From NCBI GenBank assembly GCA_963809715.1, contig CAWEKO010000004.1, positions 248,001 through 312,000 of the forward strand: a stretch of 64,000 bases of DNA. The letters run 5' to 3'. Shown here in pieces: positions 53,786-62,194 of this stretch. The position numbers were made by a program, and so were the translations under genes. The notes beneath the pieces are model-generated. The model was not told the DNA's origin. It saw nothing but the letters and a program-made list of their open reading frames with translations, and ran no database searches. Positions within the stretch are counted from its first letter, which is position 1, and every line of letters starts with the position of its first letter. The DNA comes from Bog-473 sp963809715 (GTDB taxonomy: Bacteria; Actinomycetota; Acidimicrobiia; Acidimicrobiales; RAAP-2).

Positions 53786-55030
53786 GTGCCCGGCCGGATC
53801 TTCGTCGACACGACGCCGCTCAAGGAGAGTCGCGACTTCCGGCTCCTCTTCACCGGGCAGCTGATCTCGATGCTGGGCAACCAGCTCACCGTCGTGGCCA
53901 TCCCCTTCCAGGTGTACTCAATGACCGGGTCGTCGCTGCAGGTCGGTGCGATCAGCCTGGCCCAGCTGATCCCGTTCCTCATCGGCGCGCTCAGCGCTGG
54001 GCCGATCGGCGACTCGGTCGACAAGCGGCGCATCATGATCTGGACGGCGGCGGCCTGCGTCCTCACCAGCGCCGCCATGGCCTTCAATGCCGCCCTGGCC
54101 CACCCGTCGCTCGTCGCGCTCTACGTCGTGAGCGCGCTGGCCGCCGGCTTCATGGGTTTCAACAACACCGCCCGCATGGCGGCCATCCCGGGGCTGGTGG
54201 AGCGGCGTCATCTCGTCGCCGCCGCCTCCATCAACCAGATCGTCATGCAGGTCGGCGTCATCGTCGGGCCGGCGCTCTCGGGCCTGCTGCTCGGCATCGG
54301 GCTGCGCCTCGTGTACTCGCTCGACGCACTCTCGTTCGTGGTGGCCCTCGTCACCTCGATGATGCTGGCGCCCATCCCGCCGGCCGAAGGGGCGGGGCGC
54401 CTGTCGCCCTGGCAGTCGACCAAGGAGGGCCTGCGCTACCTGCGCACGCATAAGGCCCTCCAGGGTGTCTACCTCATCGACATCAACGCCATGGTGTTCG
54501 GCCTGCCCCGGGCGCTCTTCCCGGCCATGGCCGGATCGGTCTTCGGCGGCGGCACCATCACGCTCGGCTTCTTGTACGCCGCCCCGGGCGTGGGCGCGCT
54601 CATCGGGGCGGTGACCACGGGCTGGGTGGCCAACCTGCGCCGGCAGGGCTGGGCCGTCATCATCGCCGTCAGCGTGTGGGGCGCCGCCATCGTCGTGTTC
54701 GGCCTGGTCGACACGCTGTGGATCGCGTTGGTGATGCTGGCCATCGCCGGCTGGGCCGACGTGATCTCGGCGGTGCTGCGCAACACGATTCTGCAGACAT
54801 CGATCCCCGAGCGCTTCCGCAGCCGCATGTCCTCCATCCAGATGGCGGTGGTGCAGGGCGGGCCCAGGCTGGGCGACCTGGAGTCGGGCGCGGTGGCGAC
54901 GTTGACGAGCATCGAGTTCTCGGTGGTCTCCGGCGGGCTGGCCTGCATCGCGGGCGCTGGACTCATCACGCTGCTGCTGCCGGCGTTCCGGCACCACCTC
55001 TCGAGTGCGATCGACGACGTGCCCGTATGA
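53786..55030 (+). CDS. MFS transporter (enterobactin-exporter-like, MFS_3)
   Basis: A 414-residue membrane protein with about 11-12 helices in the MFS_3/EntS-like group, known for exporting siderophores and drugs. It starts with a cytoplasmic FRLLFTGQLISMLGNQLTVV, the typical first-helix motif of this group, followed by GPIGDSVDKRRIMIWT (the loop-2 motif with GD and KRR). The start is a GTG. The PIG-L deacetylase starts eight bases after its stop, so the two are likely co-translated. Confidence 0.88.
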   Translation: MPGRIFVDTTPLKESRDFRLLFTGQLISMLGNQLTVVAIPFQVYSMTGSSLQVGAISLAQLIPFLIGALSAGPIGDSVDKRRIMIWTAAACVLTSAAMAFNAALAHPSLVALYVVSALAAGFMGFNNTARMAAIPGLVERRHLVAAASINQIVMQVGVIVGPALSGLLLGIGLRLVYSLDALSFVVALVTSMMLAPIPPAEGAGRLSPWQSTKEGLRYLRTHKALQGVYLIDINAMVFGLPRALFPAMAGSVFGGGTITLGFLYAAPGVGALIGAVTTGWVANLRRQGWAVIIAVSVWGAAIVVFGLVDTLWIALVMLAIAGWADVISAVLRNTILQTSIPERFRSRMSSIQMAVVQGGPRLGDLESGAVATLTSIEFSVVSGGLACIAGAGLITLLLPAFRHHLSSAIDDVPV

Positions 55031-55037
55031 TCCGGCC

Positions 55038-55853
55038 GTGACCGACCCCACCACGTCCACGTCTACGTCCTCCTCGTCGAACACCTTCGCGGAGCCGACC
55101 TGGGGCGAGGTCGACCCCGCCGCCTTCGAGCGCATCGTCGTCCTCTCCCCGCACTTCGACGACGCCGCCATGGGAGCGGGCCATCTCCTCGGGAGCTACG
55201 CCGACACGACGGTGGTGACGGTGCTCGGTGGGCCGCCGCCGGCCTACCCCGATCCGCCCTCGGACTGGGACGCCCTGGGCGGCTTCAAGGCGGGCGACGA
55301 CGTCGTGGCCGTGCGCCGAACCGAGGACGTCGCGGCCATGGAGGTGCTCGAGTCGGAGTACCGCTGGCTCGAGTTCGCCGACCACCAGTACCTGGCCCCG
55401 CCGGATCGGCCCAAGCCCGAGGAGGTGGCACCGGTGTTGGCGGCGACCATCGCCGAGCTGAATCCGACGTCGGTCTTCGTGCCGATGGGCCTGGGCAATC
55501 CGGACCACGTGATGGTGCACGATGCGTCGCTGCTGGTGCGGGCCGACGAGTCCGGGCGTCCCGAGCGGGAGTGGTTCTGCTACGAGGACCACGGCTACAA
55601 GCACATCCCCGGACTGCTGGCGTGGCGGGTGGCCAAGCTGTTGCGCTCGAAGCCGTGGCCGACGCCGGCGATCGTGCCGCACGTGCCCGACGAGGAGCGC
55701 AAGCGACGGGCCATCTGGTGCTACACCTCGCAGATCCCCCCGCTCGAACGTGACCACGCGCTGACGGCGCGCATGGAGGGGCGGGTACCCGAGCAGTTCT
55801 GGCGGCTGGCCCCGCCGCCGACCGGATGGGACGGCCTGGCCGACTTCATCTGA
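55038..55853 (+). CDS. PIG-L/LmbE-family N-deacetylase
   Basis: A 271-residue zinc-dependent deacetylase, the family of MshB and Mca, which act on N-acetylglucosaminyl inositols, mycothiol conjugates or antibiotics. The zinc site is visible: VVLSPHFDDAAMGAG (His and Asp-Asp) and NPDHVMVHDA (His-x3-His). After the Ser/Thr-rich N-terminus, the start is the GTG at 55038, eight bases behind the MFS stop. A role in mycothiol-type detoxification coupled to the exporter is possible, but this is inference. Confidence 0.86.
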   Translation: MTDPTTSTSTSSSSNTFAEPTWGEVDPAAFERIVVLSPHFDDAAMGAGHLLGSYADTTVVTVLGGPPPAYPDPPSDWDALGGFKAGDDVVAVRRTEDVAAMEVLESEYRWLEFADHQYLAPPDRPKPEEVAPVLAATIAELNPTSVFVPMGLGNPDHVMVHDASLLVRADESGRPEREWFCYEDHGYKHIPGLLAWRVAKLLRSKPWPTPAIVPHVPDEERKRRAIWCYTSQIPPLERDHALTARMEGRVPEQFWRLAPPPTGWDGLADFI

Positions 55854-55960
55854 GGAATCAGCCCGCTGATGGGCCGGTTTCACAATGGACGGACAATCAA
55901 GAGGTGACGTTCGCCCCTACCGGCCGAGGCGGCCCGAGGCGCACCATTGGTCGAGTGGTC

Positions 55961-56290
55961 ATGTATGTAGACCTCCTCACACGGGCCCTTGGCACCGATG
56001 AGGCCGGCTCCAGGTCGAACGACTTGCTGCTGGCCGACCTCGTCGATTCCCGGGCCAGGCTTCGAGGCGTGAACGGCGGTTCCACGCCCTCGGCGGCAGA
56101 AAGCCTGGCCCGGGAACTCTCATACGACGGTGCCCTCGTTCGCTTGTGTGAAGCCATGTCCGTACCGGCCTCGCCCGCTCGATTCACCAACCCGCCCCAA
56201 GAGCGGCTGCGCCTGGAATCGGAGTTGGCCGCCGCCCTCGGTGTGCCCCTCGTCGACGCGGCGGCGACCGCGACGGCTGCTCTGACCTGA
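55961..56290 (+). CDS. hypothetical protein of about 109 residues
   Basis: A small soluble, Ala/Leu/Arg-rich helical protein (MYVDLLTRALGTDEAGSRSN, LLLADLVDSRARLRG, SAAESLARELSYDGALVRL). No family recognised. Codon third positions are strongly GC-biased, as in neighbouring genes, which supports coding. The start is uncertain: an ATG at 55961, or GTG codons slightly upstream. It is followed by the tandem repeat at 56320. Confidence 0.5.
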   Translation: MYVDLLTRALGTDEAGSRSNDLLLADLVDSRARLRGVNGGSTPSAAESLARELSYDGALVRLCEAMSVPASPARFTNPPQERLRLESELAAALGVPLVDAAATATAALT

Positions 56291-56319
56291 CCTGACCCAC
56301 GACGGCCCGGTTCTTCGTC

Positions 56320-56383
56320 CCTGTTCCTCGTTCCTGTTCCTCGTTCCTGTTCTTCGCTCCTGTTCCTCGTTCCTGTTCTCGTC
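56320..56383. repeat. 13-bp tandem repeat, about five copies
   Basis: Almost five copies of CCTGTTCCTCGTT: copies 1, 2 and 4 are perfect; copy 3 has two changes; copy 5 is truncated. It is followed directly by two copies of TCGCGGCGAC at 56384-56403. The block lies between the hypothetical gene and the 3' end of the STAS gene. It is a minisatellite that may vary in copy number between strains. Confidence 0.8.
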
Positions 56384-56441
56384 GCGGCGACTCGCGGCGA
56401 CCGTCCGGGCGCTTCCTTGCCGTGGCCGCCCGGCGTGACGC

Positions 56442-56810
56442 CTATTCCTCGGGCGGCGGAGACATGCCACCGCCCTCGTCGCCGACCGGCAAGACGTCGA
56501 GCACGTCGATCAGCCCCGTGATGCGCAACAGGCGGAGAACGAAATCACTGGGCGACGCGATGTGCAACGTCAGCCCGGAGGCCACGGCCCGCCGTTGCTC
56601 GACCACCAGCACGGAGAGTCCCGTCGGATCGATGTAGCTCAGCTCGGAGAGATCGACCGTCAGTTCGGCCACTCCGCTCTGGTTGACGAGGGACAGCTGC
56701 TCGATGAACGCTCCGGCGGAGGCGACGTCGAGCTCTCCTCGGAGCGAGAGCCGCGTGCAGTTCTCCCCCTCTTGGAGCCGGATCTCCAATTGTGGGGAAC
56801 CCTTGTTCAC
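56442..56810 (-). CDS. STAS-domain anti-sigma factor antagonist-like protein
   Basis: A single-domain STAS protein of about 122 residues, the SpoIIAA/RsbV type that binds an anti-sigma factor kinase. The fold is visible from LRGELDVASAGAFIEQL to VDLSELSYIDPTGLSVL. At the phospho-acceptor position SpoIIAA has Ser in DSSG; here the motif is DPTG, so Thr would be the target. I chose the GTG at 56810 because homology begins just after; the frame is open to 56864. No anti-sigma kinase gene is next to it. Confidence 0.78.
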   Translation of the reverse strand: MNKGSPQLEIRLQEGENCTRLSLRGELDVASAGAFIEQLSLVNQSGVAELTVDLSELSYIDPTGLSVLVVEQRRAVASGLTLHIASPSDFVLRLLRITGLIDVLDVLPVGDEGGGMSPPPEE

Positions 56811-56953
56811 AACACGCGCCGTCCTTCGCCCCCTCCAGCCCACGCGGGACGACATGGTTCGCACCCCGCCTCGTGCCCCTTCGCCATTGTGAGGCTCAGC
56901 GTGGGAAGAAGCAAGGGGCGTTGCGTGGTCCGGCGTCGGTAGAGTCGGGCTCA

Positions 56954-57976
56954 GTGGCCAAGGACGACGAACGCTCCGTGGAGGTCGACGGCCGTGAGGT
57001 GCGCATCTCGCGGCCGGACAAGGTGTACTTCCCTGCCCTCGGTGCGACCAAGTCCGACCTGGTCGATTACTACCTTTCGATCGCCGACCATCTGCTGAAC
57101 ACGGCCGGCGGCCGGCCGGCCATGCTCCAGCGCTTCCCCGATGGTGCGACCGGCAAATCCTTCTACCAGAAGCGCATTCCCGCCGGGGCGCCTCCGTGGC
57201 TCGAGTCGACGACGGTCTCCACGCCGAACGGCACCGAGTCGAACGCGCTCGTGGTCGCCGACATCTCCCATGTGCTGTGGGCGGTGAACATCGGGTGTCT
57301 CGGGTTGCACCTGTGGCCGTATCGTGCTGCGGACCCGGACCACGCCGACGAGCTCCGCATCGATCTCGATCCGGTCAAGGGCATCGGCTTCGAAGAGGTG
57401 CGGATGACCGCGCTGCGCTGCCGTGACCTCCTCGCCGAGCTCGGGCTCCGGGGTTACCCCAAGACGACCGGGAACAACGGCCTGCACGTGTACCTGCGGC
57501 TCGAGGCGCGCTGGGATTCCATCGCCGTCCGGGCGGCGGCGGTCGCGCTGGCCCGCGAGCTCGAACGACGGTATCCCGAGGACGTGACGGCCAACTGGTG
57601 GAAGGAGGAGCGGGGGACCCGCGTCTTCGTCGACTTCAACCAGAACGCACCGCACAAGACCGTGTTCGGAGCCTGGTTCGCCCGCCCCCGTACGGGCGGC
57701 CAGGTCTCGACCCCGTTGACCTGGGACGAGGTCGAGACCGTCGTTCCCGATTCGCTGACGATCCGTTCGGTGCCCGACCTGGTCGCCGAACGGGGAGACC
57801 CCTGGGCCGACATCGCCGCCACGCCCCAGTCGATCGAACCGCTCCTGGACATGGCGGCTCGGGACAAGAAGGCGGGCCTGCACGACGCACCCTGGCCGCC
57901 GCAGTACCCCAAGATGCCCGACGAGCCACCCCGGGTGGCGCCGAGCCGGGCCAAGAAGACGGACGAAACGGCGTAG
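56954..57976 (+). CDS. LigD-type primase-polymerase (PolDom), stand-alone
   Basis: A 340-residue archaeo-eukaryotic-primase-like polymerase of the LigD polymerase-domain family, which fills gaps and adds ribonucleotides during bacterial end joining or excision repair. VYFPALGATKSDLVDYY (24-40), the catalytic RIDLDP with Asp137 and Asp139, and FVDFNQNAPHKTVFGAW (the third catalytic Asp) are all present. The start is the GTG at 56954. The HHH-PHP gene starts nine bases after its stop and the ligase overlaps that gene, so the three form an operon. This resembles the mycobacterial Prim-PolC/LigC pair, which is linked to excision repair rather than only to Ku-dependent joining. No Ku gene is in the window. 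Confidence 0.88.
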   Translation: MAKDDERSVEVDGREVRISRPDKVYFPALGATKSDLVDYYLSIADHLLNTAGGRPAMLQRFPDGATGKSFYQKRIPAGAPPWLESTTVSTPNGTESNALVVADISHVLWAVNIGCLGLHLWPYRAADPDHADELRIDLDPVKGIGFEEVRMTALRCRDLLAELGLRGYPKTTGNNGLHVYLRLEARWDSIAVRAAAVALARELERRYPEDVTANWWKEERGTRVFVDFNQNAPHKTVFGAWFARPRTGGQVSTPLTWDEVETVVPDSLTIRSVPDLVAERGDPWADIAATPQSIEPLLDMAARDKKAGLHDAPWPPQYPKMPDEPPRVAPSRAKKTDETA

Positions 57977-57985
57977 GGCGGGGAC

Positions 57986-59026
57986 GTGGAACCGCTGGAC
58001 GCACTGAACCGCATCGCATTCCGCCTGGAACGGAGCGGCGCCGACACCTACAAGGTGCGGGCCTTCCGTCACGCCGCCCGGGCGATCAAATCGATGCCTC
58101 CCGACGAGTTGTCCTCGCTGGCTTCGGCGGGACGGCTGCAGACGATCGAGGGCGTGGGGAAGTCGACGGCGCAGGTCATCTCCGAGGCGCTCCGTGGTGA
58201 CGTCCCGGCCTATCTGGTCAAGCTCGAGGCGTCGACCGACGACGGCGACCTGGTGCTCGACGAACCGGCGGCAGCGCTGCTCTCGTCGCTCCGGGGTGAC
58301 TGCCACTCGCATTCCGACTGGTCCGACGGTGGCAGCCCGATCCTCGAGATGGCCGAGGCGGCGCGGGACCTCGGGCGCGAGTACCTGGTGCTGACGGACC
58401 ATTCGGCCAGGCTGACCGTGGCCCACGGGCTCAACGAGGAACGCCTGCGAGAGCAGCTCGCAGTGGTGGTCGAGGTGAACGAGCAGCTGGCGCCGTTTCG
58501 GCTCCTGACCGGCATGGAGGTCGACATCCTCGAAGACGGGTCGTTGGACCTGGACCCCGACACGTTGGGCGAGCTCGACGTGGTCGTGGCCAGCGTCCAC
58601 TCCAAGTTGCGGATGGACGCCAAGGACATGACGGCTCGCATGGTGGCCGCCATCGAGAACCCGCACTCCGACATCCTCGGGCATTGCACTGGGCGCCTCA
58701 TCACCGGCCGCGGCCGGCCCCAGTCCTCCTTCGATGCCGAGGCCGTCTTCGCCGCGTGCGCCCGTACCGGGACCGCCGTGGAGATCAACTCCCGGCCCGA
58801 GCGCCAGGACCCACCCGAAGACCTTCTGCGCCTGGCGGTCGAAATGGGGTGTTTCTTCTCCATCGACACGGATGCCCACGCACCGGGGCAACTGGAATGG
58901 CTGGGACGCGGCTGTCGCAACGCGATGATCGCCGAGGTGCCGGTCGAACGGATCGTCAACAGGGGATCGGCCGACGAATTGCTGGACTGGGCTGCCTCCC
59001 ACGACAACGGAAGCAGCGGCTCCTGA
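57986..59026 (+). CDS. HHH-PHP phosphoesterase (PolX-like, without polymerase core)
   Basis: A 346-residue protein. Residues about 5-75 resemble the N-terminal helix-hairpin-helix part of family X polymerases (NRIAFRLERSGADTYKVRAF, IEGVGKSTAQVISEAL), which binds DNA. Residues about 100-335 form a PHP domain with metal ligands in GDCHSHSDWSDGG (His107, His109), LTDHSA (Asp138, His139), LTGMEVDIL (Glu), VASVHSKL (His) and SIDTDAHAP. The palm/fingers polymerase region found in PolX is absent. PHP domains in PolX act as 3'-5' exonuclease or phosphoesterase. Its place between polymerase and ligase genes, with a TGATG overlap to the ligase, suggests it processes DNA ends for them. Confidence 0.85.
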   Translation: MEPLDALNRIAFRLERSGADTYKVRAFRHAARAIKSMPPDELSSLASAGRLQTIEGVGKSTAQVISEALRGDVPAYLVKLEASTDDGDLVLDEPAAALLSSLRGDCHSHSDWSDGGSPILEMAEAARDLGREYLVLTDHSARLTVAHGLNEERLREQLAVVVEVNEQLAPFRLLTGMEVDILEDGSLDLDPDTLGELDVVVASVHSKLRMDAKDMTARMVAAIENPHSDILGHCTGRLITGRGRPQSSFDAEAVFAACARTGTAVEINSRPERQDPPEDLLRLAVEMGCFFSIDTDAHAPGQLEWLGRGCRNAMIAEVPVERIVNRGSADELLDWAASHDNGSSGS

Positions 59027-60102
59027 TGGCGCTCTCCCTGCCCGTCGTCCCTCCGGTTGCGCCCATGTTGGCCAAGTTGACCCGTGACCTGCCGCGTGCG
59101 GACGGCCTCTATTACGAACCCAAGTGGGACGGCTTCCGCTGCATCGTGTTCAGGGACGGCGACGAGGTCGAGCTCGGCAGTCGCAACGAGAAGCCGCTGA
59201 CCCGTTACTTCCCCGAACTGGTCGACGCCCTGCGGCGCGAGCTGCCGGCCCGGTGCGTGCTCGACGGTGAAGTGGTGATCGCCGGGCCCAACGGGCTCGA
59301 CTTCGACGCACTGTCCCAACGCATCCATCCGGCCGAGAAGCGGATCCGGCAGCTGGCCGAGGCCACACCGGCCTCCTTCGTCGCCTTCGACCTCCTGGCC
59401 CACGACGACACGTCGTACATGGAGACGCCCTACGGGAAGCGGCGCAAGACGCTGGAGAAACTGCTGAAGAAGGCCTCGCCACCCGTCCACCTCACTCCGG
59501 CGACCCAGGACCCCGACGTTGCCGCCGAGTGGTTCTCCCGATTCGAGGGAGCCGGGCTCGACGGCGTCGTGGCCAAACCCTCCGATCTGCACTACCTGCC
59601 CGACAAGCGAATGATGCTCAAGGTGAAGCACCAGCGCACGGCCGACTGCGTGGTGGCCGGCTTCCGCACGCACAAGGACGGCGCCGGCGTCGGCTCACTC
59701 CTGCTCGGCCTCTACGACGCTGAAGGCACCCTGCACCATGTGGGCGTCGCCTCGGGTTTCAGCGTGGCCAGACGCCGCGAACTCGTCGACGAGGTCGAGC
59801 CCTACCGGGCCAAGGCGCTGGACGGGCACCCCTGGGCGGGCTGGGCCGAGGCCCAGGCCTCCGGTCGTGCGCCCGGCGCCATGAACCGTTGGAACGCGGG
59901 CAAGGACATGACCTGGGAACCGCTACGGCCCGAGGCGGTCTGTGAAGTCTCCTACGACCACCTCCAGCACGACCGTTTCCGCCACGCGACGTCGTTGGTG
60001 CGTTGGCGCCCGGACCGTGAACCCGCGTCCTGCACGTACCAGCAGCTCGAGACGCCGGTGCCGATGGAGCTGGCCGACGTGTTCGGCACCTCCGCCACGT
60101 AG
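59026..60102 (+). CDS. ATP-dependent DNA ligase, LigC/LigD-type
   Basis: A 358-residue ATP-dependent ligase consisting of the nucleotidyltransferase domain and an OB-fold domain, as in mycobacterial LigC. The adenylated Lys33 is in EPKWDGFR. Further motifs: LDGEVVI, FVAFDLL (motif IIIa), GVVAKP (motif IV) and MMLKVKHQ (motif V). The ATG overlaps the stop of the PHP gene by one base (TGATG). No LigD-like phosphoesterase or polymerase domain is fused; those functions appear to be supplied by the two upstream genes. Confidence 0.92.
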   Translation: MALSLPVVPPVAPMLAKLTRDLPRADGLYYEPKWDGFRCIVFRDGDEVELGSRNEKPLTRYFPELVDALRRELPARCVLDGEVVIAGPNGLDFDALSQRIHPAEKRIRQLAEATPASFVAFDLLAHDDTSYMETPYGKRRKTLEKLLKKASPPVHLTPATQDPDVAAEWFSRFEGAGLDGVVAKPSDLHYLPDKRMMLKVKHQRTADCVVAGFRTHKDGAGVGSLLLGLYDAEGTLHHVGVASGFSVARRRELVDEVEPYRAKALDGHPWAGWAEAQASGRAPGAMNRWNAGKDMTWEPLRPEAVCEVSYDHLQHDRFRHATSLVRWRPDREPASCTYQQLETPVPMELADVFGTSAT

Positions 60103-60177
60103 TCGACCTCCGATTCGGGGACTGTCCCGGCTCCGCCCGTCGTACCGCGCTCGCACACGCCGACCATTCTCCCGACG

Positions 60178-61452
60178 ATGGCCGAGACGCGAGGAGCACG
60201 GGGTAAGGGTCCAGAGCTGGTCGGCTCACTGAGCACGGCGGCGGTGGCCCGGCTCGGGACCGACGAGCTGATGGCGGTGGCGGCCCGGGCCTTCGCGGCG
60301 CGTTGCTCCCAAGACGCGGTGCTGACCACGGTCGGGGCCGAGCTGGAGCGCCGCGAGGCCTGGCGGGACAGCGGGGCGACGTCGTTGGGGTCCTGGCTGG
60401 TCCAGCAGCTCGGGGTGTCCGAGGCCACGGCTCGGGCCTATTCGGAGGTCGCGGCGCACGTCAGCGACCTCCCGCACCTGGCCGCCGGGCTCTTCGACGG
60501 TCGCCTCAACCTCGACAAGGTGCGGACGGTGGTCGCGGTGGCCACCCCCGAGACCGAGGCCGGGTGGGCCGAGGCGGCCGGGGCGCTGTCGCACAAGGAT
60601 CTCGGCGCGCTGGTGCGGGCCGAGGCGCTGCCGACGCCGGCGTCGGATCGGGCCGACGAAGAGGCGCGCTCGCTTCGCTGCAACGACGCCCGGCGCACCA
60701 TCGTGGCCACGTTGCCCCCGCTCTCCTACGCCGAGGTGCGGGCCGTGCTCGACGAGCGGGTCAAGGCGATGGGCTCGGACGGGGTGAGCCCCCTCGACCA
60801 GCGCCGGGCCGACGCCCTGGTCTCGGCCTTGGTCCGCACGTCGCCTTCGGGGTCGTCGCGGGTGCCCCTGGTGGTGGCCCACGTGCCCTTCGAGGTCTTA
60901 GCAGACCCGACGTCGTCGCTGCCGGGCGAACTCGAACGCGCCGGGCTCATCAGTGCCGACGTGGCGCGGCGCCTGGCCTGTGACGCCACGGTGGTGGTGG
61001 CCCTCGACGACGCCCTCGGCCACACCATGTACGAGGGTCGGGCCCGGCGCTCGCCGAGCGCCACCTTGCGGCGCGAGGTGTGGCGCCGTGACCGTCACTG
61101 CATCTTTCCGGGCTGTGCCAACGCGCTCTTCAGCGCCTGCCACCACATCGAGGAGTGGGAGATCGGTGGACCGACCGACCTGGCCAATCTCGCCTTGCTC
61201 TGCGAGCACCACCATCACCTGGTCCACACCAAGCTCTGGTCGATGTCGGGCGACGCCAACGTCGAGGTGCGCTTCGTCGGACCGAGCGCTCAGGTGATGA
61301 CGACGCGGCCTTCACGCCTCTGGGCCCAGGTCAGCGACCCCGAGGTGTTGGCCCAACGACGCCGAAGGACCACACACAGCGAGGGTGCGGGCGGCTCAGC
61401 GGGGCCGAGCGGCGACGTTGCTGACCCCGGTGCTGTCGATCGGGGCGGTTAG
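60178..61452 (+). CDS. DUF222 / HNH endonuclease-domain protein
   Basis: A 424-residue protein of the DUF222-HNH type found in many copies in actinobacterial genomes. The N-terminal DUF222 region (about 30-260) contains the helical blocks SLGSWLVQQLGVSEATARAY and FDGRLNLDKVRTVV. The HNH nuclease motif lies at 308-350, with CIFPGCANALFSACHHIEEW, GGPTDLANLALLCEHHHHLV and Cys pairs for structural zinc. Biological role unclear (13E12-like repeat family). Its last four bases overlap the 3' end of the convergent class II aldolase gene. Confidence 0.9.
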   Translation: MAETRGARGKGPELVGSLSTAAVARLGTDELMAVAARAFAARCSQDAVLTTVGAELERREAWRDSGATSLGSWLVQQLGVSEATARAYSEVAAHVSDLPHLAAGLFDGRLNLDKVRTVVAVATPETEAGWAEAAGALSHKDLGALVRAEALPTPASDRADEEARSLRCNDARRTIVATLPPLSYAEVRAVLDERVKAMGSDGVSPLDQRRADALVSALVRTSPSGSSRVPLVVAHVPFEVLADPTSSLPGELERAGLISADVARRLACDATVVVALDDALGHTMYEGRARRSPSATLRREVWRRDRHCIFPGCANALFSACHHIEEWEIGGPTDLANLALLCEHHHHLVHTKLWSMSGDANVEVRFVGPSAQVMTTRPSRLWAQVSDPEVLAQRRRRTTHSEGAGGSAGPSGDVADPGAVDRGG

Positions 61453-62183
61453 GCGCCCAAGAGGTCCGGGTCAGCCGCCAATTCGGCCCGGATCGCCGCC
61501 TCCCAGAATCCGATGAAGCCCTCTCCGTCGCTCTTCGCCATCTGATCGATGAAGGACTGCGGTACGCGAGACGTGCCTTTGCCTCCAGCCGCGCGGGCGT
61601 ACCACGCATGCTGGCAACGCTGTTCCAACGCGACCGCTCGCTGGTGGACGGCCCGGGCCGATCCGCCCAGGATGAAGACGCCGTGGCCGGCCAGCAACGC
61701 CATGGCGGAATCGCCCATCTGCGTGATCGCCCGACTGGCGCTGTTGGCGTCGTTGACCGGGCCGCCGTACTCGTCGATCAACGCCACCGTGCCGCCACCG
61801 AGTGCGGAGCTCTGGTCCAGGATCGGAGGCACCTCACCCATATCGGCCCACACCGTCCCGAAGAGCGGATGGTTGTGCACCGCCCACGTGACGTCGTGCC
61901 GGGCCTTGTGCAGCTCGAGGTGCAGTGGGATGCCGAGCGGGACGGGCCAATCGCCGTCGATCACCGTTCCCTCGAGGTCGATCCGCAAGACCTGGGACGG
62001 CCTCAGTTCGGCCCACGTCAGAAGCCACGGATTGCAGAGGAGCGTCCCGTCGCCCAGATTGACCGTGATGTGCCCGGCCAGATGGTCGTTGTACCCCTCG
62101 CGCCAGAGGGCTCGCGCAAGGATCACGAGTTCCTCGCGCTGGGTGAGGTCCGGAATCAGCTTCTCTGCGGTCGGGGTGAACAC
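61449..62183 (-). CDS. class II aldolase/adducin-family protein
   Basis: A 244-residue zinc-dependent aldolase-fold enzyme. The metal ligands are His103 and His105 in WAVHNHPLFG and His167 in LLAGHGVF; the catalytic Glu is probably Glu90 in LHLELHKAR. The family includes fuculose-phosphate aldolase and decarboxylases of aromatic or methylthio acids. It lies 11 bases downstream of the amidohydrolase gene on the same strand and is probably in one operon with it, a pairing that suggests successive steps in breakdown of one compound. The reaction is unknown. Confidence 0.85.
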   Translation of the reverse strand: MFTPTAEKLIPDLTQREELVILARALWREGYNDHLAGHITVNLGDGTLLCNPWLLTWAELRPSQVLRIDLEGTVIDGDWPVPLGIPLHLELHKARHDVTWAVHNHPLFGTVWADMGEVPPILDQSSALGGGTVALIDEYGGPVNDANSASRAITQMGDSAMALLAGHGVFILGGSARAVHQRAVALEQRCQHAWYARAAGGKGTSRVPQSFIDQMAKSDGEGFIGFWEAAIRAELAADPDLLGA

Positions 62184-62194
62184 GTCGCTTCCTC

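Noticed and set aside
56320..56383. Tandem repeat as a CRISPR array
   Set aside because: Units are 13 bases with no spacers, and no cas gene is present.
56951..59002. Very long minus-strand open frame (683 codons) opposite the polymerase and PHP genes
   Set aside because: It is the antisense shadow of two well-supported genes; its peptide is His/Arg/Gly-rich with no family resemblance.
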